A DNA stretch of 64,000 nt. It comes from Ceratothoa steindachneri. Lineage: Eukaryota; Arthropoda; Malacostraca; Isopoda; Cymothoidae. The position numbers were made by a program, and so were the translations under genes. Position 1 is the first letter of the stretch; each line of letters begins with the position of its first letter. The notes beneath the pieces are model-generated. The model was not told the origin of the DNA. It saw only the letters and a program-made list of their open reading frames with translations, and searched no databases. Shown here piece after piece: positions 37,101-50,613 of the stretch. Location of the stretch: positions 4,004,444 to 4,068,443 of the forward strand of contig OZ018326.1 of assembly GCA_963969495.1 (NCBI GenBank). The letters are read 5' to 3'.

Positions 37101-38565
37101 GAATGGAAATATGCAACATTGGAGGATGAAGCGAGTGAGTTTTATGGGGATTAGCTATCTGCGTAAGTGTGATGGGAGGCGCGAAAGGACTCCAATTGAA
37201 ACTATTCCCTAAATTTCAGGAAATCTTGTTTCTTTTCGGAAGTTTCAAATATTTTTTAGGAAAATATAGTGAACTTCTAAAAGAGCGGGGGAGTAGTAAG
37301 TGTAAGACTTGGGAGAAAGGTGAGAGTTTCTTTTCGATAAAAGGAGGACCGATAATAGAAAAGGATATTTTTCGGAACAGGATTGGATGAATTCAAGATT
37401 TAAAACTTAATCTTAAAAGAACAAACATCAATGACAAAACTTTCTTATTTTGACGTGTTTTAAGTATATAGACTATTTATTCTATCCCATAGCTTGTTGG
37501 AACAAATTAGATATACGTAAAATAGTAGCAAAAAGATTTCTTAATAATAAGTTTGGCCAATATTAAATATTAATCTAATGTAGCGTGAGTCTACACTAAT
37601 AACAACGCACGAGCTTTATTAAACAGGTTAACAAACGTTATAACTTGCAACAACTTAAGGAGGAGTTGAGAAATAATTCGTATGGAAACTGTGTCTCAAA
37701 TGGAAAAGAGATGTGTATGTGGAATACGGGTAATCAATTGAAAGTCAAGAAAAATGGAAGCCACCAATGCCTTATGGCAAGGAAATGTTGAAGAGAGGAT
37801 AAAAAGCTGCTTCCGGGAAACATGCAAATAAGTTTGTGAAAAGATCAGGTGCGATAGGAAATACTGTGGTACAAAGGGAAATTTATCAGAAAATATCAGC
37901 ACTTTAATATGATGAGAATATCAGTGTGAAGGAAAAGGTAAACCATATAAGCTGTAGTTATGCTAGCAATGACTTTTGGGGCCATGGGCATGCAGTTATG
38001 AAAGGGAACAGAAAAGGTAAATGGAAGTGGCTAAAATGCGAATGTTGTGATGGCTATGCCGATTCAGAATAATGCCTACAATTCGGTGAGTAAGCAAAAA
38101 ATGGACAGTAAAAATAGTATCAGAATCGAAGAAGTTATAGGATAAGTGATGTCATTGGTATCGGTAAATTCAAAGAAGAGAGTAGAACAAGTTGTTAGAA
38201 AAAGATGATGTATATGAAATTGGAAGACAAAATTAAGCTAACTGCAATAGATTATATTCATCATATGGGGTCAATATCTATTAGATAGTTAAAACTAAAT
38301 TCCGTTTCTTGAAGTGATAGTAAAATGCTTTTAAGTATACAATTATTAGGCAAATTAGTTTTAGCATTATTGCATCGCTTCCCCATCGCTTAACTATCCA
38401 GAGGGGACCTCTTCTGACGAAGCCATTCCTCTCTAAATAAATTACCGTAAGAATTAATATACTTTTCACCCTCTTTCGCTTGAGTTAAATAAATGCGAGT
38501 CATAAAATGCTTGATTTAATTCGCATTTTAACGCAAATTTTTCTTGAGACACACATACCACGTAT
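37101..38565. other. Unassigned AT-rich DNA
   Basis: Purine-rich on the plus strand from about 37140 to 38260, with short open frames (37169-37390 plus, 37696-37902 minus). No motifs, splice structure or repeats that I can support. Confidence 0.4.
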
Positions 38566-39056
38566 GGACATGCATTTTGAAAAATATCAGATAATTCTGG
38601 TGGAACAGTCCATGACATGCATTTTGAAAAACATCACATAATCAATTCTGGTGGAACAGTCCATGACATGCATTTTGAAAAACATCAGATAATTCTGGTG
38701 GAACAGTCCATTACATGCATTTCTAAAAATATCAGATAAGTCATTCTGGTGGAACAGTCCATGACATGCATTTCTAAAAACATCAGATAATTCTGGTGGA
38801 AAAGTCCATGACATGCATTTCTAAAAACATCAGATAATTAATTCTGCGGGAAGAGTCCATGACATGCATTTCGAAAAACATCAGATAATTCTGGTGGAAC
38901 AGTCCATGACATGCATTTCGAAAAACATCAGATAATTAAATCTGGTGGAATAGTCTCTGACATGCATTTCGAAAAACATCAGATAATTCTGGTTGAACAG
39001 TCCATGACATGCATTTCGAAAAACATCAGATAATTCTGGTGGAACAGTCCATGACG
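38566..39056. repeat. Minisatellite, about ten 46-52-bp units in dimers
   Basis: The unit contains attctggtggaacagtcc, atgacatgcattt and aaaacatcagata. Neighbouring units alternate between a short form (about 46-47 bp) and a long form with four extra bases at the junction (about 50-52 bp). The real period is therefore a dimer of roughly 98 bp, with a short-short pair at the right end. The minus-strand open frames (38587-38814 and 38881-39066) simply translate the unit, and the 4-base indels break them. Confidence 0.95.
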
Positions 39057-41129
39057 TTTTCTTCAACAGCGTAATTTAGCATTGAAAATTGTTGAATTTA
39101 TATAACATAAATAACTGTCCGCTTATTAATTATTATCTTATAATAACTATTTTCGCATCAGACAAAATGCGATTGATTGCTTTTTTCCATTGCTTTTCGA
39201 ATTTATTATTACATTTTGCTTTTTGACTGCATTTAAATCATTGCTTTTGGTGGTTCATATTGCATTAAAACCCCATCAATCATCTTTTTAATAATTCTGT
39301 TCATTAATGTCTCAAACGCATTTCTAGTAAATATCATAGATATAACTCAATGAAATTCCTGTAACCTTTGTCTTTTAGACAGTTCATGCGCTTTCAAACA
39401 CCATTTTTGCATCTTGAAGTGGCTAAATTATTGTCAAAAGTAAATAGGCTTGGATTTACATTTGAAAATGTCATAGGCAGTACTATATTGGACAAAATGG
39501 ATCGACAATATTACCGTAAAATTTAAACAGCTTTCTACCAAATTCCAATAAGGACAGATTTTTAGAAAACGTCTAAAAAATCAACTAACTTGTTTACAAA
39601 ATTTATTTTAAATATTGTAATTAACACACATTTGAAAATTTAATGGGTTCGAAGAGGTTACGGTAACTAATAATAAAAATAATCATTATAACTTGATTGT
39701 ACTTTTTTAATACTTTTAGGATGCCTTATTTCTTGATGATGAAGGATTCTCAATTCTGGCGCCTCTGCAGTAAAACGCGATTTTTAGGAATAAGAATTTG
39801 GTCTCATCGCTCGATGCTAGTTTTTAAAGACTGGATTGGAGAGCGACTGAATTATTTACTCTATTAATATGAGTCAGAGGCGAATGTATTTTATGACTAT
39901 GTTCTCTGACATTGACTTCAAATGGTACTGTAGACTCCCACCCTTTATGCATTTAAATATCAGCATACGGATGTTTGCATTATTAAATATCGATCTCTTC
40001 AAATAATGGATCAGAATTTGAAAAAGATTTTCCAATTAATAACTTATTTAATTAGTTGAAAGTTCATTTCCTAGTAAAGTACACGCCTAAATTTGATGCA
40101 GTATCTATTGAGGTTAGCTCTGCCACGAAAAACGGTTTCAATTACGTGATCAAGGACAAAAACCTCTGAAAGAATAATTGCTTCCAAAAAGAGGAAATAT
40201 ACTAATTATGAAATCTATTACTAGTACAAATGTTAAGTTAACACAAGGGAAGCGAAAGATAAGATATAAAATTTCTCGATTATAGTAAGCAAAGCTCTGC
40301 TTTTTTAAGTTGGAAGCGTGTCTTTTAACCTCAAAATCCACTCCGCTTTTATTAAATTAAGTTTAAGCTCCATAAAAGCTGAAGAAGAAACAACTTTATA
40401 TTATTCTTTACTTAATATGCCATGCTTCTTCTTTATTAAGTTCCATGATTCGGAGTTCCTTCCAATAAAGCAACAAAAAATAACATCGAAATTTTGGACC
40501 TTGGCCAGGTAATTCGGCCTATTCTAACCCAATTGAGAATTTATAGGTGAATGAAACTTCCGCTGATGAAAAGAAGCCATCCAATTGTAATGATTTATGC
40601 TTGCTTATTGAACACTAATAAAGAAATATTAGTAAAAATAATTTTTCCAAAATTGGTCTTCAGCATTCACTAACGAATTGAAGCAGTCCGGAAGAACGAG
40701 GGCAAATATTTTAAATATTGACTGCGCATATCAATTGGCTGCTATTATTAATACAATTGTTTTGGGCTCCAATTTTTTTGGTATTGTTCAACTTTAAATT
40801 ACCAACCAACATATTCAAACAAAATACAACGTTTGATTAGTTCTATTAATTAGGTAATATAAAAAAATATGGTATTATCAAAACTTTTCATCATGACATT
40901 CTCTCTCTCTCAATCACAGACGTGGTTCAAGACCCGAGCAGGAATATTAAAAATTTTTCCCCTGGCGTTATTTCTGTCTTCCTAGTATGAATTTCCATCA
41001 TTGCATCGTCATTTGATCTTTTTGATCATTGTAGCTCTCTAATATTTCTATCTCATTCATGCCTTTAGAAAATTCATGTTTCTTGGCTCATTGCTCATTT
41101 ACGTCAAATTACTTTTACTCTTGTAGTGT

Positions 41130-41137
<8 letters not shown>
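39057..41137. other. AT-rich gene desert
   Basis: No gene, RNA or repeat supported. Short open frames at 40150-40512 on both strands lack any motif. Confidence 0.5.

Positions 41138-41195
<58 letters not shown>
41138..41195. repeat. (TA)n microsatellite
   Basis: A pure TA tract directly abutting the TG that may start a solo LTR. Confidence 0.95.
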
Positions 41196-41197
<2 letters not shown>

Positions 41198-42204
41198 AAA
41201 AGTCTAAATACCACGTACATTATTGTACGCAGAAATACCCCGACACAAGCTGCGAGTCTCTCGCCTTTCGCCTCGAATTCCCTCCGCCCCTTTTCGCACC
41301 AAAGAGACGACCAAATTCGCGGCCGGCCGCTCAGGAAAATGTATGCCGCTAAAAGATATCCGAGCCGACGAAGGGCCGAGTTTTCGCGCTGTCATAAACC
41401 GCGACGTGGAGCAAGGATAGCTTAAAGGTGTAAGGGATTTACTCTGTCTGGCAGTAGATTAAAGGGTCTTTCGCGCAGCGATACTGAATTTACGAGAATA
41501 CGTTGTTCTCTCCCGATTTTTTCTCATGAGGGAAATAAAAGAGAAAATTCTCCCTGGAGTCAGGCAGAAGATCTTAGACCTACGTTGAGTGTAGAGAGCT
41601 AGTCCCACAAAGGAAACAGTTCGTCCGTTGTAAAGAAGAAACTTCAAGAAATTTGTGAATTGCCGTCACGGTACTTGTATGTGCCAAACTTCTCACAGAC
41701 CTTCCTCCCTTCAGAGTCAGAGGTTACACAGGACCTCTCTCTGCGGAGTACCCTAGACGTAGCTAGGTAATCAGTTTTTTTGTCTACCTACTGCAGCAGC
41801 CAAATAATTGGAGCAGGCACTTTGAGGAAGAAGGCCGATTTGAGCCACAGTTTGGCTCGCCTTCGAGATCCGGCATACGATCAGTAAATCACCGGTCTAG
41901 GATTACCTTCTCATTCGGTAACCTCAGGCGGCTGGACTAAGTGCGATCATCGTCACCAGAAGGATGTCTTGACCGTCATTCTTGAAATACTTACGAATTC
42001 AAAGGTATCGTTAATTGAATTATTCCCTTCCCTAACTTCACCAGTTTATTCGTTAACTAGAATTTTTATCCTTAGCCCATAACCTCGAGTATTAGAAGTG
42101 ATAATTCGGTGCTTAATTTAATAATATTATTCCATTCCTTCTGTCAAGTGCCATTAAGACGCAAGCTTCCTAGTGAGTAATTTTTAAGTGTAATCCCCAC
42201 GACA
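41195..42204 (+). repeat. Putative solo Gypsy-type LTR
   Basis: A GC-richer block of about 1.01 kb that starts TGTAAAAG directly after the TA tract and ends CCCCACGACA at 42204. Its length and ACGACA end match the LTRs at 54876-55964 and 59250-60343 and the block at 49611-50613. I did not see strong internal alignment between families, so this rests on length, composition and termini. The GC island at about 41280-41400 (gcggccggccgctcagg) explains the overlapping open frames on both strands there. Confidence 0.35.
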
Positions 42205-45200
42205 TTATGTAGACTTACTTATTCAGTGCAAAGATTAATTTTATTTATACCAAAATACGCTATTTCATATTTATAATTCATGTACATTAAAGATTATTTT
42301 TGTATCTTTGTGTTTAACTATTTTGGACGATCTTTTGGCAATTAATAAGCAATCCACTCGGCTTGAATCTCAATATTACACAGGTCCACCCATGACTGGC
42401 TTTTACTGAGTGAGGACACACTCAGGGGATGATTATCTTAACTTTGATCAAAAGAAAGGCAGTGGTGTTATTCTTATTCACCGGAAGTGGCTACGGTAGG
42501 TGTATTGGATACACTTCCCCTCCGCTTCACCTTAGTGCAGTAGTAAAATATATGTCTAGGAAGTGGGACTGGGATTAACTACTCACTAAACCTCAACATA
42601 TATATAAATATATATATCTATATACATCAATATTATAGTCTGTATTTCTACTTAAAATATTAGGCGATATTGGATTTACTGCTAATATAAGAACCCTTAT
42701 ACAACATGCCACAGTTTATATATATAAATGATAATTCAAATGGCTTTTTGAGTCACATATATTTATGCAAAACATGCAGTCAGACATATGAAATCTATTG
42801 ATAATGCACTGAGTCTTTGCGTTAATTAATCTATATGCGTGGATAACAAAAATTAAAGATTAATCCACAGGATTTATTCTAAAATATAGTCCTTATGTCA
42901 GCATGATTTTAGAACTCGACACTTACATATTTTTATGTGTTACTATACATTTACTGTGTTTAATTGACCTCTCCGAAACTAAGGCGCTCATCATGATTCC
43001 TAGTGAAATGAAGTTCTGAAAAAACAATTATTTTTAGTGCTTTATGTATTATACTAGGCATTGAAGATTATTGATTGATTATATATGAGATAACTATGAA
43101 ATCTGAGGAGTAAATGAATTAGTGTAAAAATGAATCTAGAGATTGATAATTATTTTTCACATCAAATTTGGCAAACAATTTTGGCTAAAATATATTTATT
43201 TTTGGTAAATTATATCAATGATCTTCAGCCTTTACTATAAATAGGAACGAAAATTCAATCAACCGTGCTGATGAACGAACATTTTTGAGGTAGGTTACCT
43301 TAAATTCTCAGCAACATGAATTGGGGAGGATTGGTTAAATGTTACTTCTAGAGGAAAATATCGTCAGGAATCTGGTCGTAAGAATCTGAAGGATTTAGAG
43401 AATTATTTTCCTTGCAGGCAATGTTTTATCTGGCATTGAACGAATGATGAGCATCTTTTCTCTGGTTGTAGCTTCAACCAGAATAGTAGTGGAATGAGGC
43501 TGGCTTAGTGCCGCTCCCTGGACGACCTGGCACAAATATATGCTGTTTGATGCGCTTCTGTTTCATACTCTGCCTTCTACTTCTTGCTGCACTTACTATA
43601 TACTTGTTTAACTTTAGCTTTGGATAGAGGAAGTGACTCTTCGATAGTTGTAGGGTTTTAATCACGTTAAAGCAAACAGATAATTCATGGCGCAGTGTTA
43701 GGTATGAAAGACTAACAAACTTTTTTAAATGGGTTGACAGACACATCGCTACTTCATGGAAAGTTACATCGTGCACCCGTTTGCACCGGGTTCGATGTAT
43801 CGTTGGGTCACAAAGGAAATTCGGTCACCGTCCATTTTGTCTCTAGCGCTGAAATTCCCGAATAAAACAAGGAGTTTTATTCGAATCAGACACATGCAAA
43901 GAACTTGTCAGCAATGGACAGCGATGGTGCATAATTAGATGGAAGTACCCGGATCTGCCCTTGAAGAAGAGTTAAGTATACCAGTTTCCTTGACGTTGAA
44001 GCTGCGTCACTCGTTAATGTCGAAGAAATGTCTTTCTTTGAGTTCTCAAAGACGCATTGTTCACTACAAGTCTTGGAGGATAGCCGCTAATTATCTACCC
44101 TTAAATTATACATAAGCTTTTGATTGCAACGGAAAAACTGCGTGCTTAGTTTGTAACTGCACTTAAAAATGTCCTGGTGAGAAAACCTTTTTTAGTTTGT
44201 GAATGGAAAACGATAGTGCTGCACAATGCACATCTTCCTTAGGGGAAGGGGGATATATTTCGGTGGCATGAAGTCTTCTGAACCGTCAAAAACTTTTAGT
44301 TTCGAATAGAGCTATGTATATATGTTGGATGACAAATACTCATAAGGTAAATAATACTGAATTCCGTCAAATCAAAGGGATTCTCTGTAGACTGATATTT
44401 ATATCCTTTTCTCCAAAGCTTCGGGAACTGCTTGGAACCAAACTATTATTATCACTGCATGCCTAGGCTCATCACGGCTCCATTGAAAATTGGTTTTGTG
44501 TAAATTTTGACTTGTTTTTTTTTGTATTTTCAAGACTCGCTTGTTTCATAGTCAATCGGCTGGTTGAAGTACGTATAGACAATGCACCTTTCCAAAATTG
44601 TCGAGCTCTTTCAGTGAATCTTTACCAACTATGATATCTGTAGTGTATACATATTAAAAACCTCATTAGAATTTAACTATTTACACTCTTTGTCTCTTGT
44701 ATTCTGTACGTATTAAAAAGTACTTCTTTTTGAATCTGATCATATTAAGACAAAATATTTAACGTATACGCTGAACAAATGTTAATGGTTCAAGTTATGC
44801 GTCTCTGAAGAATCCAGTGATGGTAAATGGTTGTAGGATTCTATATCTGCACGACAATGTGCAACCGCACATCACACTAATATCATCTTCTATAAAGTCC
44901 TGATAGGTTATCTTCTGATTCACACCATTTTTTAGTTTAGACAATAAAAAAATTACATTTTCTTTGGATGCACTTAAAGAGAGAATCCTACAATTTTTTT
45001 TATTTTAAGACTCTTGACTCATTTTCAATAGCCAATAATAAACATTTATCGTTTTAGGAAAATCACTCATAAACGATCTGAAACTGTTTTATCAGCTAAT
45101 CGAAAAGTGGCTAAATTTATTTTCTCTTTAGTTTATTAAGATAAAACAGGAACACGTTTTGTTACACTATAACAAGGTTGCCAATAAGATAAAAACTTTT

Positions 45201-45970
45201 CTGGTTACATCTCTAAAAGCTAGATTACTCTCCCTATGCGTAAAAATATATTGATAGATATAATAAAATCTATAATCTATAGAAGTGAGCAGTTAAATTG
45301 AGAGCTGATTGTAAGTGTGTTATATACATCACTTCAATATATAATAAGATCCAGCCTGATATCCGACATTGAATATCATGGTAGAAATATTAATAGTGGA
45401 TGAAAACTGAACATCTGCCTAAATAGGAAGCTGTTTTCAAGTATCTGTCTAAGTATCCTAGTTTCAGTATTTATTTTTCTGTTACGTACGTTAGGAGATA
45501 AATTGCTAAGTTATTTTTATAGTTGCATTCACCCATGCTACACATAGAATAGGAAGAATATTTATAATTTTTCTGGCATTTATCTTACGCAGAATTGGCA
45601 TGAATCGAATTGACGTGTCTTTAGTTATATCAGCCTAAAAGATTGACTGCACTAATTTCCATATCATGACACTTGCTGAATTTCATATCCGGTTTGTTGA
45701 CTTAAAATCTTTGAATAGATGGCGCAATGCTCAATTGCTCGCTGATTTGAGTCAAAAAATTGAATTTGATGTTAAATAACGCAAGGAATATGTTTTCCTA
45801 TATGATATTTAGAAAATTATAATAATAAATTGAACTAATAATTTTAAATAATTAGATTAGCTAAATCTAGAGATCATTAGTATCAAAATAAATACGAACC
45901 GGCAAACTCCTAAGGCCGGGATAAACTTCAAGTATTGAAACACAGCACATGAGCCTCTTGATCAACTCTA

Positions 45971-45973
<3 letters not shown>
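42205..45973. other. AT-rich DNA with one unassigned decayed frame
   Basis: Mostly empty. The minus strand at about 43900-43470 carries peptide-like sequence in two frames: RISFVTQRYIEPGANGCTM, and an open 100-codon frame at 43474-43776 with KTLQLSKSHFLYPKLKLNKY and KRIKQHIFVPGRPG. It looks like an old coding remnant, possibly a transposon, but I cannot name the family. The rest shows nothing. Confidence 0.35.

Positions 45974-46046
<73 letters not shown>
45974..46046. repeat. (TA)n microsatellite
   Basis: A pure TA tract of about 36 units. Confidence 0.96.
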
Positions 46047-46047
<1 letters not shown>

Positions 46048-47081
46048 AAAGAAAGATTTCTTTAAAATTCTTTAATTGAAGGATTTATTTTCCATGAATT
46101 GCTAAACTAAGATAAGTGACCTACCTTAAAATTGATTCTTAAAATTTATTTCAATCATAACGTAAATAATATAGTTAGTTTAAGATTAATGAAAATTAAT
46201 CTTTAGACTAAAATTCGTTGAAGAAAGAAGCTATAAGGACTAAGGAAAGGTTACAAATTCCTTGATATTTGTTCCTGGCATGTAAATAATAATTTAATTC
46301 CTAGGATTTAAGCTCATTCCCTTTCTCTTTTTAATAGTCCTTAACTAGGGTGTGTGTGTGAAATAGTCCTTCGAAGATCTAGGGTACCAGGGATTTTGAG
46401 TCTCTTCTTCATAAAGTGCTTCTAAGGAATTTCTATTGATTTACAATTATATAACTTCCCCAAAATATCTACGTCAATTTAGACTCCTAAAATCTTTAAC
46501 TATTTACATTCCAATAATTTTTCTTAATTTGGGGCCCAAAGTGGGACTCCAGCGCTTAATGTGTATTTTTTTATTTTGGTGCCTTGGCTTTAACCCATTA
46601 GCGTCCACGATCCCCATTTGAAGATTGCATATATTTTAAAATATTTCTTCAATGGGAAATGTTATTACATTATTTTATATGTTGCATTTAGCAGTTTAAT
46701 GCCTTTTCTGTAACACTAGACCAATGGTCCTTCATGTTGGTACTCCTGGTGGCAGGAAGTTATTAAACATTGTTACTATCTTCAAGGTAAGTCAACATTC
46801 AATTTAAGCATGATTTCAAGTTATAATTTTTAGATATTTTTTCAATATTTCTTTATTCAAATTTATTTATGTGATGTTTTAAGTTCTTTCTTTAATAGGA
46901 ACTGAGTTTGAACATAAATGATCTTTTAGATGTTTATTTACGTTAATCTAAATGTGTATCCCAAAATAGGGATTGTGGGCATTGAAATATCATAGAAAAT
47001 CTTGTTATAGGGTTACCTAACATATATTTAACCTTCCATTTTTGCAGTTCTTCCTCTTTCTCTCTGTCTCTAATACCTCCG

Positions 47082-47084
<3 letters not shown>

Positions 47085-47149
<65 letters not shown>
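47085..47149. repeat. (TA)n microsatellite inside the piggyBac
   Basis: A pure TA tract just upstream of the transposase remnant, within the element. Confidence 0.96.
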
Positions 47150-47153
<4 letters not shown>

Positions 47154-47179
47154 CAGTTTATTTTATTTTTTAGAATATA

Positions 47180-48852
47180 ATGGCTCCACCCCTTATATCC
47201 ATAAAGGGTTTTATAAAGAAAGTCATGCCTAAGAATATCTGGGAAAAAATCAACCTGGTGATGACATTAGCGTTGTTGATATAGTTGAAATGCCACTACC
47301 TGTCAGAGAACTAACAGATGAACAAGATTTCAATGATGATGCATTAGATAATGAAAAATCCGATCCAACTTACATTCCGTCAAATGTGGTTTGAACCATT
47401 GAGATTCACCATGAAAATATGATAGAAATTGATGCACTCAAACTTCATATCTCTGAAAATAAAACATGGAAAAAACTAGGCCTCCGTTCACGAAATTAGG
47501 CGCACCAAGAGCAAATGATATAAAAGACATCCTGAGAGGTAAGAATCCAGTAGAATTGTTTGAAATGTTTTTTTCTGAAGAACTTTTGTTAGATATTTGC
47601 AAACGGGCGGAATTATATGCTACGCAAAAAAAACAGGCATGACTTTTCGCTTAGTACAAACTGTGTGAGAACTTTTTTAGGAAATTTGATTTTTACTGTC
47701 TATCACAGACTGCCAAGTGAGCCGCAGTACTGGGCCTTGGCGGAAGATATGTCTTTACCAGTTATTAGAAATGTTATGTCCCGTAATAGATTCATCGAAA
47801 TCTAAAGTTACCTGCACTTAGTTGACAACACAAAAGCCCAAAACAACCTTGAGGACAGAGCATTCAAAGTAAGACCTGTTATGAATTACTTGAATGATAA
47901 TTTCAAACATTTGGCATATTTTCCAAAGAGCTTTGTATTTATTAGAGTTAAGCTGTGGGACAACTGGGTATTGTTACTGAATGGAATTATATGAAGGAAG
48001 AGTTAAAAGTATTTGTGAACAAGGTAGAGTGGAGGGTCTTGGAACAACAGCAGTGAAGAAAATGGTGACCTATCTTCCACATCCCAGTGATCCTGAAATT
48101 TACATTGAAAATTTCTGTACCAGTCATAAATTGCTCACGGAGATGGTAAATATCGGAATTCAAGATACAAGAACGACTCTTGCAAATCGTACAAGAAGAT
48201 GCCCTCTCAGCCATGACAAAACAATAAAAAAGGATGTAAGGGGATCGTAGGATAATAAATTCGATCACGAGGAAGAGGCTTTTTTGGTCAAATGGGATTA
48301 CAATAGTTTAGTAACAAAAGGAGCCAATCACCAGGAAATAGATCCGATTGTTTCAACCAAAAGTTGGTCGGCTGCAATGAAGAAGGAAATAAATGTGCCT
48401 CAGCCTCAGGTAATTGCTTCTTACAACAATTACATGGGAGGCGTTGATCACTTTGTTTGCTTTATTCAAAAGTAATGGATTGCAGTGCGATAAAAAATGG
48501 TATTTTTCCCTTTTATCAAAATTCCTTGATATAACTGCTATAAATGCATAGGTGCTGTACAATGCATCTAATGGAGGCAAAGTATCATTGCTTGATTTCA
48601 AGCGTTTGATCACAAAAGCCTACTTGCAACCTGAGTCTTCATCTGCACCAAAATCGTCAGGACGCCCCAAAATTTATTCAAAAGTGTTTCCTACACTACG
48701 ATTTTCTCCCAGATGGCACAGGATAGATATAACAGATGGCGGAAATAAAAAAAAAATGTGTAGTGTGTAAAAAGAATGCCAGAAAACAATGTATAAGATG
48801 TAACGTTGTATTACATCTTGGTGAATGTGAAAAACAATGGCACAGAAAGTAA
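47180..48852 (+). pseudogene. piggyBac transposase, inactivated
   Basis: Blocks in family order: VELFEMFFSEELLLDIC-type start (about 47550); HRLPSEPQYWALAEDMSLPV then MSRNRFIEI (about 47710-47805); SYLHLVDNTKAQNN; KVRPVMNYLNDNFKHLAY (about 47870); YIENFCTSHKLLTEMVNIGI (about 48100); LANRTRRCPLSHDKTIKKD; FLVKWDYNSLVT (about 48283); and VPQPQVIASYNNYMGGVDHF (about 48400). A C-terminal Cys-rich domain at 48757-48850 reads MCSVCKKNARKQCIRCNV then HLGECEKQWH. The first catalytic Asp block (IDESM-type) is missing: KSFVFI runs straight into VKLWDNW near 47945. The second has Glu for Asp (YIENF), and the third Asp (GGVDHF) remains. There are several stops and frameshifts, so it is inactive. Confidence 0.92.
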
Positions 48853-49158
48853 ACAAAATGTAATCTGAAGTAATTCCTGAATAAAAAATAAAAGTAAATA
48901 ATTTTATTATCCTATTCCTCTTGCTACTAATCTATAAGTTCGGCAAAATGAAATTCAACTGCTTTAAAAAATCTTCACATTATCATTGAAATTTCACATC
49001 CAGTACTCACGATCCCCAAATGGGGATCAAAGTAAAAAGCTATTATTCCTATATTAACTATATTGGTTTTTTTATTCACCTTTCCTTCTAATGAGATAAA
49101 ATGAACAAATTTACCACATAAAAATCTTTAAAACAAAATTTGGGCGCTAATGGGTTAA

Positions 49159-49610
49159 ATAGGAAACAAAGATTCCTTCATTTGAAATCCTGTAGATTTG
49201 ATTCCTATATTTCCTACCCTAGGCCTTCTAAAAGTAACTAAAAAGTTTATAAGGGATAACTTCTAACTTTCCAATATAATTTATATTTTATAAAATTCTA
49301 AATTAAAAAAAAAATTAAAGAAAGTATTGAAATTGTTCCAGAATTATTAGGTCATGATGAATCACCCAATGAAATAAGTAAATTACTTTTTAAAAAGAGA
49401 TATAATAAGACCTTCTGTTACAAAACTAATAATTCTATTAAAGAGACATATTAATTGGCTACTGAACAAAACAAATCTTTTGTTAAACTTCTTTCTTCTT
49501 ATAAAGATTATCCTAAATATAATTGACGAAGGAATCTTAGATACTTAAATTTATCGAAACATTTTTCAAAAGAAATACAAGAAAAAATTTCTGAAAAAAT
49601 AATTACCACC
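49159..49610 (+). other. AT-rich DNA, coding-like remnant
   Basis: A long plus-strand reading with few stops gives VPELLGHDESPNEISKLLFK (about 49340) and EQNKSFVKLLSSYKDYPKYN (about 49465). Composition suggests an AT-rich gag or host fragment, but no family is recognised. It is cut off by the GC-rich block at 49611. Confidence 0.3.
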
Positions 49611-50613
49611 TGTCGAGAATAGACTCTCCTTGCGCCCATGCGATCCTTTAAAACCACGAGGTCAGGCTCGAGGTCAGTCCACGTGAGCGAGGACCGTGAA
49701 AACACTCAGAATATCAAACTGCTTTCCTCGATAGGCGAGTAATTGGAATCTCAAACACGCGCTTCTGTCATCTCCCATGGTCTTATCAAGAAACCCCCCC
49801 GGGAGTGTCTCTCACTCCCAGGCGCCGTGATGGTTCAAGGAGAGATCTCCCCATGCTGCCTCCTTGGCAGAGGCAGTAACGGATCAGGTGGTTTCCTATA
49901 TATTATTGATCCCAATAGGGCATCAATAGTGTAGGCCTGCCTCTTACAACGAAACACGTCATACTCGATCGCGCTCCATTTTTTCTCAACGAGCGGAAGG
50001 CTAGAATTATACCGAAGGATCTGAGCCCCAGTCAATTGGCCCATCTTAGGTTTAGGTACATTTTGTTTGGCACGAATGCTTCCTCCAGTTAGTGTTACTA
50101 CTAGAGGTTAAACTCCCAGTGGTTAAAGCCTCTTGAATAACCATCCGATCCCCCGTTTCGTCTCTTAAAGCCTCGATCCAAACCAGGCTGAGACGAATCA
50201 TATGTGGCTATTCAGGCCATTCCACCCTGTGTGTGTTTGTACAGAAGCTTGTATCGCCTCTCGCTTACCCGGCCCCCCCAGCTTGCTCTTCAAAGCGTTA
50301 ACACGTTTTGCCCTTGGATAAGTAGAGTATCTATTGTCATTATTTCATTTCGATTTATTGTGTATAACTGTGTATCTATTAAAGGGTTTTTTTCACCTAC
50401 CTTTTCATATGTCTCATAGCTAGAGACATCATTAGTTAATATCGACTAACTGCACTCAATCTTTGGAAGTTAATATCCTTTGCACTCGTTTCCCCACACT
50501 TATATCCCCCATCTCTTTCGTGACCAGAGTAGAATCAAGGTCACCCGTTGACTTTGAGCGAACACGCCTATTGGGTAGAAGTGATATATATATGTCAGGG
50601 TCATTCTACGACA
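49611..50613 (+). repeat. Putative solo Gypsy-type LTR
   Basis: Starts TGTCGAGAAT and ends ATTCTACGACA. It is about 1.0 kb, sharply GC-richer than the flanks for its first 700 bases, then AT-rich, as in the LTRs at 54876 and 59250. AT-rich coding-like remnants flank it on both sides, so it may interrupt one old element. A TTTAAA/TATA-like region and CT-rich tracts (about 50460-50520) parallel those of the other LTRs. Confidence 0.4.

Larger units (their letters stand above)
46594..49154 (+). mobile_element. Complete-ended piggyBac-family DNA transposon
   Basis: The left end reads CCCATTAGCGTCCA from 46594. The right end, on the other strand from 49154, reads CCCATTAGCGCCCA. Both are flanked by TTAA (46590-46593 and 49155-49158), the piggyBac target-site duplication. 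Subterminal GATCCCCA motifs occur near the left end (about 46609) and as a hairpin near the right end (about 49010-49027: GATCCCCA, loop, TGGGGATC). The element is about 2.56 kb and encloses the transposase remnant at 47180-48852 and a (TA)n tract. Ends and gene agree in orientation and family. Confidence 0.92.

Noticed and set aside
38587..39066. Repetitive open frames suggesting a repeat protein
   Set aside because: They translate a minisatellite whose 4-base indels break frame repeatedly; no selection for coding is apparent.
41204..41425. Overlapping open frames on both strands after a TA tract, as if a short gene
   Set aside because: The GC island reduces stops in all frames; no motif, and the block looks like LTR sequence.
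47987..48268. Minus-strand 93-codon frame
   Set aside because: Shadow of the piggyBac transposase coding strand.
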